From: CBDBFH01 sp965204775
Lineage (GTDB): Bacteria > Pseudomonadota > Alphaproteobacteria > JAPOUT01 > G958296285
Assembly (NCBI GenBank): GCA_965204775.1
Contig: CBDBFH010000008.1
Location: 1 to 64,000 of the forward strand
DNA: 64,000 nucleotides
Direction: 5' to 3'
Every line of letters begins with the position of its first letter. Position 1 is the first letter of the stretch. The notes under the pieces are model-generated. The model ran no database searches. It had not been told where the DNA came from and was given only the letters and a program-made list of their open reading frames with translations. Shown in pieces: positions 31,515 through 43,541 of the stretch. The position numbers and the translations under genes were made by a program.

Positions 31515-33367
31515 GCGTGCGCCGCCTTGCCGCCCGGCAGCCGGAGGCGTTTTCTTTCCCGCCCAAAACGCTGGCGCGGGCGCAGCGGATCATCGCCAAA
31601 TATCCGCCGGGGCGGAAGGCCAGCGCGATTATTCCGCTTCTCTGGGAGGCGCAGAAGCAGGCCGGGGGCTGGCTGCCGGAGCCGGCGATGCGCTATGTCG
31701 CCGGTCTGCTGGACATGCCGCCGATGCGCGCGCTGGAGATCGCGACGTTTTACACGATGTTCAATCTGGAGCCGGTCGGGCGTCATCTTGTTCAGCTGTG
31801 CGGCACGACGCCCTGCTGGCTGCGGGGGGCCGAGGGTCTGAAGGCGGTTTGCCGCCGCGAGATCGGCGAAGCGGAGCAGATCACCGATGACGGCGCATTC
31901 AGCTGGCGCGAGGTTGAATGTCTGGGGGCTTGCGTCAATGCGCCTGCGGTTCAGATTGATGAGGACTATTATGAAGACCTGACTCCGGAGCGTCTGACGG
32001 AGATTTTGCAGGAGCTGCGCGAAGGCCGCCGCCCGCCGCCCGGCCCGCAGAAGGCGGATGCGCCGCCGCCCGCGGCGACGGGCCGGAAATCCGCGCCGCG
32101 CATTTTCACCAATCTGGACGGGCGCGGCGGGGCCGATCTGTCTTCGGCCCGCGCGCGCGGCGACTGGCGGCAGACGGCGGATTTCATCGCCAAAGGTCCG
32201 GACTGGCTGATTGAGCAGGCCAAATTGTCGGGCCTGCGGGGCCGGGGCGGGGCAGGGTTTCCATCGGGCCTGAAATGGTCGTTCATGCCCCGCGAGCGGG
32301 GCCGCCGTCCGCATTATCTGGTGGTCAACGCCGATGAATCGGAGCCGGGAACGTGCAAGGACCGCGAGATCATGCGTCGTGAACCGCACAAACTTCTGGA
32401 GGGCTGCCTGCTCGCCGGGGCCGCGATGCAGGCCGAAGCGTGTTACATCTATATTCGGGGCGAGTTTATCGCCGAGCGGCGCTGTCTGGAGCAGGCGGTG
32501 GAGGAGGCGCAGGCCTTCGGCCTGCTTGGCCCGGGGGCCTGCGGGTCGAAGTGGAATTTCGAGGTTCAGATTCATCACGGCGCGGGGGCCTATATCTGCG
32601 GCGAGGAGACGGCGCTGCTGGAGAGCCTGGAGGGCAAGAAGGGGATGCCGCGCCTCAAACCGCCGTTTCCGGCCAATGCCGGGCTTTACGGCGCGCCGAC
32701 GACGGTCGCCAATGTTGAGACGCTGGCGGTGTTTCCTGAGATTTTGCGGCGGGGCGCAGACTGGTTTTCGGCTTTGGGCCGCCCGAACAGCGCGGGCACC
32801 AAGCTGTTTTGCATTTCGGGCCATGTCAACCGCCCGGCCACGGTCGAGGCCGAGCTGGGGATTCCGCTGCGCGAACTGATTGAGAAATATGCGGGAGGCG
32901 TTCGGGGCGGCTGGGACAATCTGCTGGCGGTGATTCCGGGCGGCTCTTCGGTTCCGCTTATTCCGCGCGAGGTCTGCGAGACGGTTCGGATGGACTTCGA
33001 CTCTCTGGTCAAAGTGGACTCGGCGCTGGGGACGGGCGCAGTGATCGTGATGGACAAGTCGACCGACATCATCAAGGCGATTGCGCGGATTGCGGCGTTC
33101 TACAAGCATGAGAGCTGCGGCCAGTGCACGCCGTGCCGCGAGGGGACCGGCTGGATGTGGCGGATGCTGGAGCGGATGGCGCGGGGACAGGCGCGCTCCG
33201 GCGACATTGAGCGCCTGCTCGACGTCTCGCGGCGGGTCGAGGGGCATACGATTTGCGGCCTGGGCGACGCCGCCGCCTGGCCGATTCAGGGTTTAATCCG
33301 GCATTTCCGCCCTGTTCTGGAGGCGCGGATTCGCGCCGGAGCAGCGCTGGCCCGGGCGGCGGAGTAA
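31511..33367 (+). CDS. nuoEF: NuoE-NuoF fusion (NADH-binding module of complex I)
   Basis: A single 618-residue chain carries both subunits. Residues about 15-165 are NuoE, with cluster N1a cysteines C97, C102, C137 and C141. A Pro/Ala-rich linker (about 166-196) leads to NuoF. NuoF starts at RIFTNLDG (197), with the FMN/NADH segment [10 protein letters not shown] (about 244), [17 protein letters not shown], and cluster N3 cysteines C536, C539, C542 and C582. No stop or frame change lies between the halves, and codon use is even. Start is GTG 31511, overlapping the nuoD stop. The two subunits contact each other in all known complexes I, so the fusion is structurally plausible. It replaces the separate nuoE and nuoF genes of most alphaproteobacteria. 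Confidence 0.95.
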   Translation: MSVRRLAARQPEAFSFPPKTLARAQRIIAKYPPGRKASAIIPLLWEAQKQAGGWLPEPAMRYVAGLLDMPPMRALEIATFYTMFNLEPVGRHLVQLCGTTPCWLRGAEGLKAVCRREIGEAEQITDDGAFSWREVECLGACVNAPAVQIDEDYYEDLTPERLTEILQELREGRRPPPGPQKADAPPPAATGRKSAPRIFTNLDGRGGADLSSARARGDWRQTADFIAKGPDWLIEQAKLSGLRGRGGAGFPSGLKWSFMPRERGRRPHYLVVNADESEPGTCKDREIMRREPHKLLEGCLLAGAAMQAEACYIYIRGEFIAERRCLEQAVEEAQAFGLLGPGACGSKWNFEVQIHHGAGAYICGEETALLESLEGKKGMPRLKPPFPANAGLYGAPTTVANVETLAVFPEILRRGADWFSALGRPNSAGTKLFCISGHVNRPATVEAELGIPLRELIEKYAGGVRGGWDNLLAVIPGGSSVPLIPREVCETVRMDFDSLVKVDSALGTGAVIVMDKSTDIIKAIARIAAFYKHESCGQCTPCREGTGWMWRMLERMARGQARSGDIERLLDVSRRVEGHTICGLGDAAAWPIQGLIRHFRPVLEARIRAGAALARAAE

Positions 33368-33374
33368 GGCGCGG

Positions 33375-35438
33375 ATGGTTCGCCTGACGATAGACGGCAA
33401 GGAGTTCGACGCCGCCTCCGGCATAACCCTGCTTGAAGCCTGCGAGCAGACGGGAGCGGAGATTCCGCGCTTTTGCTATCACGAGCGCCTGTCGATCGCG
33501 GGCAATTGCCGGATGTGTCTGGTGGAGGTTGAGAAACTGCCGAAACTGGCCGCCAGCTGTGCGCTGCCGGTCGCCGAGGGCATGGTCGTCCACACCGGCA
33601 GCGAGCGGGTTCGCGAGGCGCGCCGGGGGGTGATGGAGTTTCTTTTGATCAATCACCCGCTTGACTGTCCGATCTGCGATCAGGGCGGCGAGTGCGACCT
33701 GCAGGATCAGGCGCTGGCCTATGGCCTGGACCGCTCCCGCTTCCGCGAGAACAAGCGCGCGGTCGAGAACAAGGACATGGGGCCTTTGATCAAGACCGAA
33801 ATGACGCGCTGCATTCATTGCACGCGCTGTGTGCGCTTCGCCAGCGAAGTCGCCGGCGCGCCGGAGATCGGCTCAATCGGGCGCGGCGAGGACATGGAGA
33901 TCGTCCCCTATCTGGAGCAGGTGGTGACGTCGGAATTATCAGGGAATATGATTGACCTGTGTCCGGTGGGGGCGCTGACGTCGCGGCCTTACGCCTTCAC
34001 CGCCCGGCCCTGGGAGTTGCGCAAGACCGGCAGCATAGATGTGATGGATGCGGCGGGCGCGCATATCCGCATTGACGCGCGCGGGCGCGAAGTGATGCGA
34101 ATCCTTCCCCGCCTCAACGAAGCGGTCAATGAAGAGTGGATCACCGACAAGGCACGCTTTATCTATGACGGCCTGAAGAGTCAGCGCCTCGACCGGCCCT
34201 ATCTGCGCGAGGACGGGGAACTGCGCCCCGCCTCCTGGGAAGAGGCGTTTGCGGCGATTGCGCAGGCGGTCAAAAAGACCGCCCCGGAGCGGATGGCGGC
34301 GCTCGCCGGAGGCCTGGCCTGCGTTGAGTCCCTAAAGGCGCTCAAGGATTTGATGCAAGCGCTGGGCGCGCCGCATATGGACTGCCGCGAGAGCGGCGCG
34401 CCGCTCGGCGGCTCGCCGCTTGGCGGCCCGCAGCGCGGCGGCTATCTTTTCAACAGCACGATTGCCGGGATCGAGGAAGCCGACGCCGCCCTCCTGATCG
34501 GGGCGGCGCCGCGTCTGGAAGCGCCTTTGATTGAGGCCCGCCTGCGCAAGAGATGGCGGATGGGGCCGTTCCCGGCGGGTTCGGTTGGGGCGTTTCAGGA
34601 TTTCACCTGGCCGGTCGAGCAGCTGGGCGAAGGGGCGCAGACGCTGGAAGAGCTCGCGGCGGGCAAGCATGAATTCGCCCGCCGGTTGGGCAGGGCGAAG
34701 CATCCGCTTCTAATTCTCGGCATGGGGGCGCTGGCCCGTCCCGGCGGCGAGGCGGTCTACCGGGCGGCGCTCAATCTGGCATGGAAGACCGGCGCGGTGG
34801 GCAATGGCTGGAACGGCTTTAATATTCTTCATATGTCTGCGGGCCAGGTCGGCGGCCTCGATATGAATTTTCTGCCGGGGCGGGGCGGGCAGGATTTTCC
34901 GGGGATTTTTCGGGCGGCGCGGGCCGGGCGGATGGATTTCGTCTATCTCCTCCATGCCGACGAAATTGACGCCGAGGCGCTGAAAAAGGCGTTTGTTGTC
35001 TATCAGGGCAGCCACGGCGACGCCGGGGCGCAGGCCGCCGATGTTATTCTGCCCGGGGCGGCGTGGACAGAAAAGAACGCGTTCTGGGTCAACACCGAAG
35101 GCCGGGTGCAGGAGGCTATGCGCGCGGTCTTCCCCCCCGGAGACGCGCGCGAAGACTGGCAAATTCTGCGCGCGCTTTCCGAGAGTCTGGGCAAACCCCT
35201 GCCCTATGACGACTCGCAGGCTCTGCGCGAGGCGATCATTGCCGATGCGCCGCATTTTGCCGCGCCGGGGGAGATTGCGCCGCCTGCGCCGCCGCCGCCC
35301 GCGCCGGGCCGGACGTCTTTGCGCAGCTGCGCCGGCCCCTTTGCGCCGCTGATTGAGGACTATTATCTGACCAATCCGATAGCTCGCGCCAGCCGGATCA
35401 TGGCCGCCTGCAGCCGCGCCCGGAGCCGCGCCCGATGA
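33375..35438 (+). CDS. nuoG: NADH-quinone oxidoreductase subunit G
   Basis: 75-kDa subunit carrying several iron-sulfur clusters. It has 687 residues. The [2Fe-2S] site is [15 protein letters not shown]; then come [19 protein letters not shown] with the N5 His/Cys ligands, and the N4 ligands in [11 protein letters not shown] and later [11 protein letters not shown]. The molybdopterin-oxidoreductase-like C-terminal domain follows but has no cofactor function in complex I. It lies seven bases after the nuoEF stop and overlaps nuoH by four. Confidence 0.97.
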   Translation: MVRLTIDGKEFDAASGITLLEACEQTGAEIPRFCYHERLSIAGNCRMCLVEVEKLPKLAASCALPVAEGMVVHTGSERVREARRGVMEFLLINHPLDCPICDQGGECDLQDQALAYGLDRSRFRENKRAVENKDMGPLIKTEMTRCIHCTRCVRFASEVAGAPEIGSIGRGEDMEIVPYLEQVVTSELSGNMIDLCPVGALTSRPYAFTARPWELRKTGSIDVMDAAGAHIRIDARGREVMRILPRLNEAVNEEWITDKARFIYDGLKSQRLDRPYLREDGELRPASWEEAFAAIAQAVKKTAPERMAALAGGLACVESLKALKDLMQALGAPHMDCRESGAPLGGSPLGGPQRGGYLFNSTIAGIEEADAALLIGAAPRLEAPLIEARLRKRWRMGPFPAGSVGAFQDFTWPVEQLGEGAQTLEELAAGKHEFARRLGRAKHPLLILGMGALARPGGEAVYRAALNLAWKTGAVGNGWNGFNILHMSAGQVGGLDMNFLPGRGGQDFPGIFRAARAGRMDFVYLLHADEIDAEALKKAFVVYQGSHGDAGAQAADVILPGAAWTEKNAFWVNTEGRVQEAMRAVFPPGDAREDWQILRALSESLGKPLPYDDSQALREAIIADAPHFAAPGEIAPPAPPPPAPGRTSLRSCAGPFAPLIEDYYLTNPIARASRIMAACSRARSRAR

Positions 35439-36448
35439 GCGCCTTCCTCAATGACTGGCTGATCCCCTTCCTGTGGATCGCCGGGCACAGCATGGCGGTG
35501 CTGACCGGCCTGCTGCTCTTCCTCGCCTTCGCGCTCTATATGGACCGCAAGGTCTGGGCGGCGGTGCAATTGCGCCGGGGGCCGAATGTCGTCGGCGCTT
35601 TCGGGCTGCTCCAGTCCTTCGCCGATCTTCTGAAATTCGTCTTCAAGGAGCCGCTCATTCCCGACGGCGCCAACCGGGTGGTCTTCCTGATTGCCCCTCT
35701 CGTCATGTTCACCCTGGCGCTGGCCGCCTGGGCGGTGATCCCGCTCGCCGAGGGCTGGGCCGTCGCCGACATCAATCTGGGCATTCTGTATATTCTGGCG
35801 ATCTCTTCGCTCAGCGTCTACGGCGTCCTGATGGGCGGCTGGGCCTCGAATTCCAAATACGCCTTTTTAGGGGCGCTGCGCTCGGCGGCGCAGATGATCT
35901 CCTATGAGGTCTCCATCGGCTTCGTGATCGTCACGGTTCTGCTGGTCGCGGGATCGCTCAATCTCTCCGCGATTGTCGAGGCGCAGCGGGGCCTCTGGTT
36001 CGTCTTCCCGCTCTTCCCGGCCTTCGTGATCTTCTTCATCTCGGCGCTGGCCGAAACCAACCGCCCCCCCTTCGACCTCCCCGAAGCGGAGTCGGAGCTG
36101 GTCGCGGGCTTCATGGTCGAATACTCCTCGACCCCCTATCTGCTCTTCATGATCGGCGAACTGGCCGCCGCCATCCTGATGTGCGCGCTGGGGACGACGC
36201 TGTTTCTGGGCGGCTGGCTGCCTCCCTTCGACATCGCGCCGCTCAATCTGCTGCCCGGCTTTTTCTGGTTTTTCGCCAAGACGCTTTTTCTGTTTTTCCT
36301 GTTCAGCCTCGTCAAGACGATTGTGCCGCGCTACCGCTACGACCAGCTGATGCGGCTGGGCTGGAAGGTCTTTCTGCCTCTGTCGCTGGCGCTGGTTGCG
36401 CTGACCGCCGCCGGAGTGCTGCTGCTCGACGCCGGGGGCGCCTCATGA
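35435..36448 (+). CDS. nuoH: NADH-quinone oxidoreductase subunit H
   Basis: Membrane subunit at the quinone entrance. It has 337 residues and eight helices. Signatures are [38 protein letters not shown] and [20 protein letters not shown]. The conserved acidic E-channel residues are present in these loops. It overlaps nuoG and nuoI by four bases on each side. Confidence 0.97.
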   Translation: MSAFLNDWLIPFLWIAGHSMAVLTGLLLFLAFALYMDRKVWAAVQLRRGPNVVGAFGLLQSFADLLKFVFKEPLIPDGANRVVFLIAPLVMFTLALAAWAVIPLAEGWAVADINLGILYILAISSLSVYGVLMGGWASNSKYAFLGALRSAAQMISYEVSIGFVIVTVLLVAGSLNLSAIVEAQRGLWFVFPLFPAFVIFFISALAETNRPPFDLPEAESELVAGFMVEYSSTPYLLFMIGELAAAILMCALGTTLFLGGWLPPFDIAPLNLLPGFFWFFAKTLFLFFLFSLVKTIVPRYRYDQLMRLGWKVFLPLSLALVALTAAGVLLLDAGGAS

Positions 36449-36936
36449 AGGCGGTGCGGCAGGCGGTGCGGTCGGTGTTTCTCATCGAGTTCCTGCGCGG
36501 GCTGTTCCTCGCCCTGCGCTATTTCTTCCGCCCCAAGGCGACGATCAACTACCCCTTTGAGAAGGGGGCGCTCTCGCCGCGCTTCCGGGGCGAGCACGCG
36601 CTGCGCCGCTACCCGAACGGTGAGGAGCGCTGCATCGCCTGCAAATTATGCGAGGCCGTCTGCCCCGCGCAGGCGATCACCATTGAAGCCGGGCCGGAAC
36701 AGAGCAATGGCGTGCGCCGCGCCCTGCGCTACGACATTGACATGCTCAAATGCATTTATTGCGGCATGTGCCAGGAGGCCTGTCCGGTGGACGCCATTGT
36801 CGAAGGGCCAAATTTCGAATTCGCCGCCGAGAGCCGCGAAGAGCTGATCTACGACAAGGAGCGCCTCCTCGCCAATGGCGACCGCTGGGAAGAGGCCATC
36901 GCCGCCAATCTGGAGCAGGACGCCCCCTGGCGATGA
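36445..36936 (+). CDS. nuoI: NADH-quinone oxidoreductase subunit I
   Basis: Holds clusters N6a and N6b that carry electrons to N2. It has 163 residues with two [4Fe-4S] motifs, [12 protein letters not shown] and [12 protein letters not shown]. The N-terminal amphipathic helix ([13 protein letters not shown]) anchors it to the membrane. ATG 36445 gives the standard N-terminus and overlaps the nuoH stop. Confidence 0.97.
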   Translation: MKAVRQAVRSVFLIEFLRGLFLALRYFFRPKATINYPFEKGALSPRFRGEHALRRYPNGEERCIACKLCEAVCPAQAITIEAGPEQSNGVRRALRYDIDMLKCIYCGMCQEACPVDAIVEGPNFEFAAESREELIYDKERLLANGDRWEEAIAANLEQDAPWR

Positions 36937-37550
36937 GTCTGCTTCCCTCGCTGGCCTTCTATCTTTTCGCCGCCGTGATGCTGCTGGCCGGGGCGGGGGT
37001 GATTACGGCGCGCAATCCGGTGCATTCGGTTTTGTTGCTCATCCTGGCCTTTTTCAACGCCGCCGGGCTGTTTGTCCTGCTGGGGGCGGAGTTTCTGGCG
37101 ATGATTCTGGTGATCGTCTATGTCGGCGCGGTTGCGGTTCTGTTTCTTTTCGTCGTCATGATGCTCGATGCCGGCGGCGAGCCCGGGCGGCCCGGCTTTT
37201 TACGCTATCTGCCCTTCGGGGCGGGGGTCGGGGCGGTTCTGCTCTTTGAATTGCTGGCGGTGGCCGCCGCCGGCCTCGCCGGTCCGTTCGCCCTGGCCCC
37301 GCCCGTCCATCCCGTCCCGCCGCCCGCCGAACTCTCCAATATTCAGGCGCTGGGGCGGATCATCTACACCGACTATGTGCATTTCTTCCAGATCGCCGGC
37401 CTCATCCTGCTGACGGCGATGGTCGGAGCGATTGTCCTCACCTTGCGCAGCCGCCCCGGAATTCGCCGCCAGTCGCCGGCCCGCCAGATCGCGCGGCGCG
37501 CGCGCGACACCCTCGAAATCAAAAAAGTCAAACCCGGACAGGGCGTCTGA
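36933..37550 (+). CDS. nuoJ: NADH-quinone oxidoreductase subunit J
   Basis: Membrane-arm subunit of 205 residues with five helices. Family features are [20 protein letters not shown] and [22 protein letters not shown], the segment with the pi-bulge involved in coupling. A basic 35-residue tail follows the last helix. It starts at ATG 36933, overlapping nuoI by four bases. Confidence 0.95.
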   Translation: MSLLPSLAFYLFAAVMLLAGAGVITARNPVHSVLLLILAFFNAAGLFVLLGAEFLAMILVIVYVGAVAVLFLFVVMMLDAGGEPGRPGFLRYLPFGAGVGAVLLFELLAVAAAGLAGPFALAPPVHPVPPPAELSNIQALGRIIYTDYVHFFQIAGLILLTAMVGAIVLTLRSRPGIRRQSPARQIARRARDTLEIKKVKPGQGV

Positions 37551-37556
37551 ACTGCG

Positions 37557-37865
37557 ATGAGCGCCGGTCTCTTCCATTACCTTGCGGCCTCGGCCTGCCT
37601 GTTCACGCTGGGGGTCTTCGGCATTTTCCTCAACCGCAAGAATGTCATCATCCTGCTGATGTCAATCGAACTGCTCCTGCTGGCGGTGTCGCTCAATCTG
37701 GCCGCCTTTTCGGCCCATGCGGGCGATCTCGCCGGACAGGTCTTCGCCCTTTTTGTCCTCACCGTCGCCGCCGCCGAAGCGGCCATCGGCCTGGCCATCC
37801 TCGTCGTCTATTTCCGCAATCGCGGGAGCATCGCGGTCGAGGACGCCAGTTCCATGAAAGGCTGA
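37557..37865 (+). CDS. nuoK: NADH-quinone oxidoreductase subunit K
   Basis: Small membrane subunit of 102 residues and three helices with two buried glutamates, in [20 protein letters not shown] and [14 protein letters not shown], which belong to the proton channel. ATG 37557 lies six bases after nuoJ. Confidence 0.96.
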   Translation: MSAGLFHYLAASACLFTLGVFGIFLNRKNVIILLMSIELLLLAVSLNLAAFSAHAGDLAGQVFALFVLTVAAAEAAIGLAILVVYFRNRGSIAVEDASSMKG

Positions 37866-37868
37866 AGC

Positions 37869-39803
37869 ATGGACGCGCTGGCCGCCGCCCTTCTGTTCCT
37901 GCCGCTTGCCGGTGCGGCGCTGGCCATGCCCTGCGCGGCGCGCTGGGGGCCGCGCGCCGGGGAGATGACGGCCTGCGGCGGCGTCATTCTGGCCGCTGTG
38001 ATCGCCTGCGTGATTCTGGCCCGCGTCATTTTCGGCAATTATGAGGGGACCACCACCTTCTTCCCCTTCATTGACGCCGCAGGCTTCCGCGCCGACTGGG
38101 CCATGCGCATCGACAGTTTAAGCGCGGTGATGTTCGTCGTGGTCGCCGGAATATCGGCGCTCGTCCACGTCTATTCGCTGGGCTACATGCATGACGACCC
38201 CTCGCGCCCGCGCTTCTTCGCCTATCTGAGCCTCTTTACCTTCATGATGCTGGCGCTGGCGGGGGCGGATAATTTCCTTCAGCTGTTTTTTGGCTGGGAG
38301 GGCGTCGGCCTTGCCTCCTATCTGTTGATCGGCTTCTGGCACGACCGCGCCTCGGCCAATGCCGCCGCAATCAAGGCTTTTGTCGTCAACCGGATCGGCG
38401 ACGCCGGATTTCTGCTGGGGCTGGCGGCGCTGTTCTACTTTTTCGGCAGCCTCGACTATGACGTTATCTTCGCGCAGGCCCCGGAACTGGCCGGAAAGAG
38501 CCATGCGCTGCCCGGCGGGATTTCGGTTGATCCTCTGACGCTGATCGGCCTTCTCCTGCTTCTGGGGGCGATGGGCAAGTCGGCCCAGTTTCTGCTGCAT
38601 ACGTGGCTCCCCGATGCGATGGAGGGGCCGACCCCGGTTTCGGCGCTGATCCATGCGGCGACCATGGTGACCGCGGGCGTGTTTGTGATCGCCCGCGCCG
38701 CGCCGCTTTACGAGCACGCCCCCGCCGCGCTGGAGGCGGTCGCGATTGTCGGAGCTGTGACGGCCGTCTTCGCGGCAACTGTCGGTCTCGTCCAGAACGA
38801 CATCAAGCGCGTCGTCGCCTATTCAACCTGCTCGCAGCTGGGCTATATGTTCGCCGCTTTGGGGCTGGGGGCGTATCAGGCGGCGATCTTTCATTTGTTC
38901 ACCCATGCCTTTTTCAAGGCGCTTTTGTTTTTGGGGGCGGGGTCGGTTATCCATGCCGTCGCCGGGGAGCAGGATATGCGCAAGATGGGCGGACTGGCGC
39001 GGCGTCTGCCCTATAGTTGGGCGGCCATGCTGGCGGGAACGCTGGCGCTGACCGGCTTTCCCCTCACCGCCGGTTATTTCTCCAAGGACGCCATCATCGA
39101 AGCCGCCGCGGTCAGCGGGGGAAGCGGGCAGGGGGTTTTCTGGCTCCTGCTGACGGCGGCCTTCTTCACCGCCTTCTACTCCTGGCGGCTCTTTCTGATG
39201 ACCTTTCACGGCAAATATCGTGGGGACCCGGCGGAGGGGGTGCATGAGAGTCCGCCGGTGATGCTCGTGCCGCTGGGCATTCTTGCTGTGGGCGCGCTGG
39301 CGGCGGGCGCGGCGTTCCAGCATCTGTTCATCGGCGGCGGGCAGGCGGGGTTCTGGAGCGGCGTCTTCGCCCTGCGTCCGGACAATACCGTCCTTGAAGA
39401 TTTGCATGGCGCTACGCTTTGGGTCGTTCTGGCCCCGGCGATAGCGTCGGCGGCGGGCTTCGGCCTGGCGCTCTGGCTTTGTCTGCTACGCCCTGCCGCC
39501 GCCGCGGCCCTGGCCCGGACTCATATCCTGATCTACCGCTTCCTCTTCCACAAATGGTTCTTTGATGAAATCTATGACGCCCTGTTCGTGCGTCCGGCGC
39601 TGGCGGCGGGCCGCCTGTTCTGGAAGCAGGGCGACGGCGGCCTGATCGACGGCCTCGGCCCCGACGGCCTCGCCGCCCGGGTGCGCGCTCTCACCCGCGC
39701 CGCCTGCAACTTTCAGAGCGGCTATCTCTATCACTATGCCTTCGCCATGCTGGCCGGGCTGACCCTGCTGGTCACCTGGCTGCTCGTCTCCGGGGGGCGC
39801 TGA
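37869..39803 (+). CDS. nuoL: NADH-quinone oxidoreductase subunit L
   Basis: Distal antiporter-like proton-pumping subunit with a long lateral helix. It has 644 residues. Signatures are [17 protein letters not shown], the Lys-bearing helix [20 protein letters not shown] and [16 protein letters not shown], followed by [18 protein letters not shown]. Length and motifs are normal. Its stop overlaps the nuoM start by one base. Confidence 0.97.
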   Translation: MDALAAALLFLPLAGAALAMPCAARWGPRAGEMTACGGVILAAVIACVILARVIFGNYEGTTTFFPFIDAAGFRADWAMRIDSLSAVMFVVVAGISALVHVYSLGYMHDDPSRPRFFAYLSLFTFMMLALAGADNFLQLFFGWEGVGLASYLLIGFWHDRASANAAAIKAFVVNRIGDAGFLLGLAALFYFFGSLDYDVIFAQAPELAGKSHALPGGISVDPLTLIGLLLLLGAMGKSAQFLLHTWLPDAMEGPTPVSALIHAATMVTAGVFVIARAAPLYEHAPAALEAVAIVGAVTAVFAATVGLVQNDIKRVVAYSTCSQLGYMFAALGLGAYQAAIFHLFTHAFFKALLFLGAGSVIHAVAGEQDMRKMGGLARRLPYSWAAMLAGTLALTGFPLTAGYFSKDAIIEAAAVSGGSGQGVFWLLLTAAFFTAFYSWRLFLMTFHGKYRGDPAEGVHESPPVMLVPLGILAVGALAAGAAFQHLFIGGGQAGFWSGVFALRPDNTVLEDLHGATLWVVLAPAIASAAGFGLALWLCLLRPAAAAALARTHILIYRFLFHKWFFDEIYDALFVRPALAAGRLFWKQGDGGLIDGLGPDGLAARVRALTRAACNFQSGYLYHYAFAMLAGLTLLVTWLLVSGGR

Positions 39804-41320
39804 TGAGCGGCTGGCCGGTTCTTTCGCTTTTGATCCTTTTGCCGGTCATCGGAGCGGCGTTCATTCTCACCATACGGGGGGAAGAGCACATCGCCGCCCG
39901 CAACGCCCGCGCCCTCGCGCTGTGGACATCGGGGGTCGCTTTTCTGCTCAGTCTGGCGATTTTGCTGCGCTTTGATGCGGATGCGGCGGGTTTCCAGTTT
40001 GTCGAAACCTATGCCTGGCTCCCCGGCGGCATATCTTACCGGGTCGGCATAGACGGCATTTCGCTCGCTCTTATCCTGCTCACCACCCTGCTGATTCCCT
40101 TGTGCATTCTCGCCAGCTGGACGTCGATCACCCGGCGGGTGCGCGAATATATGATCGCCTTCCTTCTGCTGGAGGCGCTGCTGATCGGCGTCTTTTGCGC
40201 GCTTGATCTGGTTCTCTTCTATCTTTTCTTCGAGGGCGGGCTGATCCCGATGTTTCTGATCATCGGGATCTGGGGCGGGGCCAACCGGGTCTATGCCGGA
40301 TTCAAATTCTTTCTCTATACGCTGCTGGGCTCGCTTTTGATGCTGCTCGCCATCCTCGCGATTTATGGGCAGGCGGGGACAACCGACATTCGCGTTCTGC
40401 TTTCCCATGACTTCCCGCCGGAACTTCAGACCTGGCTCTGGCTTGCCTTTCTGGCCTCTTTTGCGGTCAAACTGCCGATGTGGCCGGTCCACACCTGGCT
40501 CCCGGACGCCCATGTCGAAGCGCCGACGGCAGGCTCGGTGATCCTCGCCGGGGTTCTGCTGAAACTGGGCGGCTATGGCTTTCTGCGCTTCTCGCTGCCG
40601 ATGTTTCCGCTCGCCTCGGCGGATTTCGCCCCCCTGATCTTTGCCCTTTCGGTGACCGCCATCCTTTACACCTCGCTCGTCGCGCTGGCGCAGGAGGACA
40701 TCAAGAAACTGATCGCCTATTCCTCGGTTGCGCATATGGGCTTCGTCACTCTGGGCCTGTTCGCGGCGACCCCGCAGGGCTTGCAGGGCGGAATGTTTCA
40801 GATGCTCTCGCATGGCTGGGTTTCCGCCGCGCTCTTCCTGTGCGTCGGCGTCCTCTATGACCGCATGCACAGCCGCGACATCGCCGCCTTCGGCGGCGTC
40901 GTCCGGGTGATGCCGGTTTATGCGCTGGTCTTGATGATCTTTACCCTCGCCAATGTCGGCCTGCCGGGGACGAGCGGCTTCATCGGCGAATTCCTGAGTC
41001 TGATCGGCGTCTTCAAGGTTGCCGCCTGGGCGGCGCTGCTGGCGGTTCCCGGCATTATCCTGAGCGCGGCTTATGCGCTCTGGCTCTACCGGCGGGTGAT
41101 CTTCGGCCTGCCGCAGCGCGAGGCGGTCAAGAAACTGGCCGACCTCAATTGGCGCGAGACGCTCGTCTTTGCGCCTCTGGTTCTTCTGACGCTGATTTTC
41201 GGCCTTTATCCGTCGCCGGTCCTGCGCCTGACCGAACCGGCGGTGATGAGCGTATTGGAGCGCTATGAGCAGGCGCAGGCGCGCCGTCCGGTCTCCGCCG
41301 CCTGGGGAGAGCCGCAATGA
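39803..41320 (+). CDS. nuoM: NADH-quinone oxidoreductase subunit M
   Basis: Second antiporter-like pump subunit, 505 residues and about 14 helices. [20 protein letters not shown] contains the key Glu; [20 protein letters not shown] and [16 protein letters not shown] are typical. It overlaps nuoL (TGATG, one base) and nuoN (ATGA, four bases). Confidence 0.97.
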   Translation: MSGWPVLSLLILLPVIGAAFILTIRGEEHIAARNARALALWTSGVAFLLSLAILLRFDADAAGFQFVETYAWLPGGISYRVGIDGISLALILLTTLLIPLCILASWTSITRRVREYMIAFLLLEALLIGVFCALDLVLFYLFFEGGLIPMFLIIGIWGGANRVYAGFKFFLYTLLGSLLMLLAILAIYGQAGTTDIRVLLSHDFPPELQTWLWLAFLASFAVKLPMWPVHTWLPDAHVEAPTAGSVILAGVLLKLGGYGFLRFSLPMFPLASADFAPLIFALSVTAILYTSLVALAQEDIKKLIAYSSVAHMGFVTLGLFAATPQGLQGGMFQMLSHGWVSAALFLCVGVLYDRMHSRDIAAFGGVVRVMPVYALVLMIFTLANVGLPGTSGFIGEFLSLIGVFKVAAWAALLAVPGIILSAAYALWLYRRVIFGLPQREAVKKLADLNWRETLVFAPLVLLTLIFGLYPSPVLRLTEPAVMSVLERYEQAQARRPVSAAWGEPQ

Positions 41321-42744
41321 GTCTGGCTCAAACGCTGCTCGCCTGTCTGCCGGAAGTGATTCTGGCGCTGGGCCTGCTGGGCCTGCTGGGCGGCGGCGTT
41401 CTGCTCCGGCGGGAGGAGGCGGCTCCGGCGGTCTATGCCGGCGCCGCTTTCTGCCTGCTCCTCGCCGGCCTCGCCCTGCCGCTTGCGCCCGCCGGGCCGT
41501 CCGAACTCTTTGGGGGCAGTTTCGTAATCGACTCCTTCTCGCAGGTGATGAAGGGTTTCGCGCTGCTGGGCGCGCTCGCCGCGGTGCTGACCGCGCGCGG
41601 CTTCAGCGGCGCGGAGCGCCTCGACAGATTCGAGTATCCGGTCCTGATCCTGATCGCCGCGCTGGGCATGATGCTGATGATCTCCGCCCATGACCTGATC
41701 GCGGTCTATCTGGGCCTTGAGATGCAAAGCCTTGCGCTCTATGTGCTGGTCACCTTCCGCCGCGACCTGCCCGCCGCCGGCGAGGCCGGACTCAAATATT
41801 TCGTTCTGGGCGCACTCTCCTCCGGCCTGCTGCTTTACGGCTGCTCGCTGGTCTATGGCTTCTCCGGCTCGCTGACCTTCGGCAATTTCGGGGGGGCCGA
41901 AGCCCCGGCGGCGGTGATCGTCGGCATGGTCTTCATCCTCGCCGGAATGGCCTTTAAAATCTCCGCCGTGCCGTTCCATATGTGGACGCCCGACGTCTAT
42001 CAGGGCGCGCCGGCGCCGGTCGTCCTCTTTCTCGCCGCCGCGCCCAAACTCGCCGCGATGTCGCTCCTCGCCCGCCTGACCGTCGAAGGCTTCGGCGGCC
42101 TCGAAGACCAGTGGCGGCAGATCATCATCTTCCTCTCCGCCGCCTCCATGCTGCTCGGCGCCTTCGCCGCCATCGGCCAGACCAGCATCAAACGGCTCAT
42201 CGCCTACAGCTCGATCGGACATATGGGCTACGCCCTGATCGGCCTCGCCGCCGGCGCGCCGGGCATCGAGAGCCTCGCCATCTATATGATCATCTATATG
42301 ATCACCGTCATCGGCGTCTTCTGCGCCCTGCTCTCGCTGCGGCGGGGCAGCCTCGTCCTGGAGGACCTCTCCGACTTCGATGGACTCGCCCGAACCCGCC
42401 CGCTCCTCGGCTTCATCATCGCCGCCTTCATGTTCTCGCTCGCCGGAATCCCGCCGCTCGCCGGGTTCTTCGCCAAATTCTACGTCTTCCTCGCCGCGAT
42501 CGAAGCCGGACTGGTCTGGCTCGCGATCATCGGCGTCGTCTCCAGCGTCATCGCCGCCTATTACTATCTGGCCATCGTCAAAAGAATTTACTTCGACGAA
42601 CCCGTCCAGACGCCCGAATTTCACCTTCCCGGCGGGGCAAGGGCCTTTCTGACCCTCGCCGTGGCGCTGGTTTTGTTCTTCGCCGTGGTCCCGCAGCCGG
42701 TCGCCGCCTTCGCCCGGCTTGCCGCCGGAGCTCTAACCCGCTAG
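41317..42744 (+). CDS. nuoN: NADH-quinone oxidoreductase subunit N
   Basis: Third antiporter-like pump subunit, 475 residues. Key segments are [17 protein letters not shown] with the conserved Glu, [23 protein letters not shown] with Lys, and [14 protein letters not shown]. It is the last complex I gene; birA starts eight bases downstream, so transcription probably continues. Confidence 0.97.
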   Translation: MSLAQTLLACLPEVILALGLLGLLGGGVLLRREEAAPAVYAGAAFCLLLAGLALPLAPAGPSELFGGSFVIDSFSQVMKGFALLGALAAVLTARGFSGAERLDRFEYPVLILIAALGMMLMISAHDLIAVYLGLEMQSLALYVLVTFRRDLPAAGEAGLKYFVLGALSSGLLLYGCSLVYGFSGSLTFGNFGGAEAPAAVIVGMVFILAGMAFKISAVPFHMWTPDVYQGAPAPVVLFLAAAPKLAAMSLLARLTVEGFGGLEDQWRQIIIFLSAASMLLGAFAAIGQTSIKRLIAYSSIGHMGYALIGLAAGAPGIESLAIYMIIYMITVIGVFCALLSLRRGSLVLEDLSDFDGLARTRPLLGFIIAAFMFSLAGIPPLAGFFAKFYVFLAAIEAGLVWLAIIGVVSSVIAAYYYLAIVKRIYFDEPVQTPEFHLPGGARAFLTLAVALVLFFAVVPQPVAAFARLAAGALTR

Positions 42745-42752
42745 TTTCGCGC

Positions 42753-43541
42753 ATGACTTCTTCTCTCCAGCCGACGCTGCCCCCCGGCCATCGCCTGCAC
42801 TGGCTTGAAGAGACCGGCAGCACCAATGACGACGCCCGCCGCCTGGGCGAAGCCGGAGAGCAAGGCCCCCTCTGGATCGCCGCCCGCCGCCAGACTAAAG
42901 GCCGAGGCCGCCGGGGCCGCGTCTGGGACTCGCCGGAAGGCAATCTCCATGCGACCCTCCTGATCAATCCCGGCTGCTCGCGGGCGGAAGCGTCGCAGCT
43001 GGCTTTTGTCGCCGCCCTTGCGGCCCTCTCCCTGGCCGAGGCCTTTCTGCCCCCGGAGGAGTGGCGTGCGCTTTCCGTCAAATGGCCGAACGATCTTCTC
43101 CTGCGCGGGCGCAAATTGGCCGGTCTTCTTCTTGAGTCCGATTCCGGGAGCAGCGAAGTTCAATGGCTGGCCGCCGGGATCGGGATCAATCTTGCCCATG
43201 CCCCGGCGCAGGCGGCGTTTCCGGCGATCGCGCTGGCCGAATGCGCGCCGCCGCCGCCTCCCCTGGAAGCGCTCGCCGAGTTGGCCCGCGCCTTTGACAC
43301 CTTGATGAAAGTCTGGCGGGGGGAAGAAGGCTTTGCCCGCATCCGCGCGCTCTGGCTGGAGCGGGCGCAGGGCATGGGCGAAGAGATTGCCGTGCGCCTG
43401 CCTGCCGAAACCCTTGAGGGCCGCTTCGAGGATCTGGACGAGCAGGGCGCATTGCTTCTGCGCGGTTCGGATGGAGCGGTCCGGCGCATTCTGGCCGGGG
43501 ACGTCTTTTTCCCCGCCACTTTGCCGGAGGAAGGCCGATGA
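42753..43541 (+). CDS. birA: Biotin--[acetyl-CoA-carboxylase] ligase
   Basis: Attaches biotin to the carrier protein of carboxylases. It has 262 residues with ETGSTNDDARRLG, the biotinyl-AMP site TKGRGRRGRVWDSPEGN and the catalytic segment SVKWPNDLLLRGRKLAGLL. The N-terminal helix-turn-helix of repressor-type BirA is absent, so it is an enzyme only. Placement right after nuoN and before ribonuclease J is typical for alphaproteobacteria, but type III pantothenate kinase (coaX), often between them, is missing. Confidence 0.94.
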   Translation: MTSSLQPTLPPGHRLHWLEETGSTNDDARRLGEAGEQGPLWIAARRQTKGRGRRGRVWDSPEGNLHATLLINPGCSRAEASQLAFVAALAALSLAEAFLPPEEWRALSVKWPNDLLLRGRKLAGLLLESDSGSSEVQWLAAGIGINLAHAPAQAAFPAIALAECAPPPPPLEALAELARAFDTLMKVWRGEEGFARIRALWLERAQGMGEEIAVRLPAETLEGRFEDLDEQGALLLRGSDGAVRRILAGDVFFPATLPEEGR

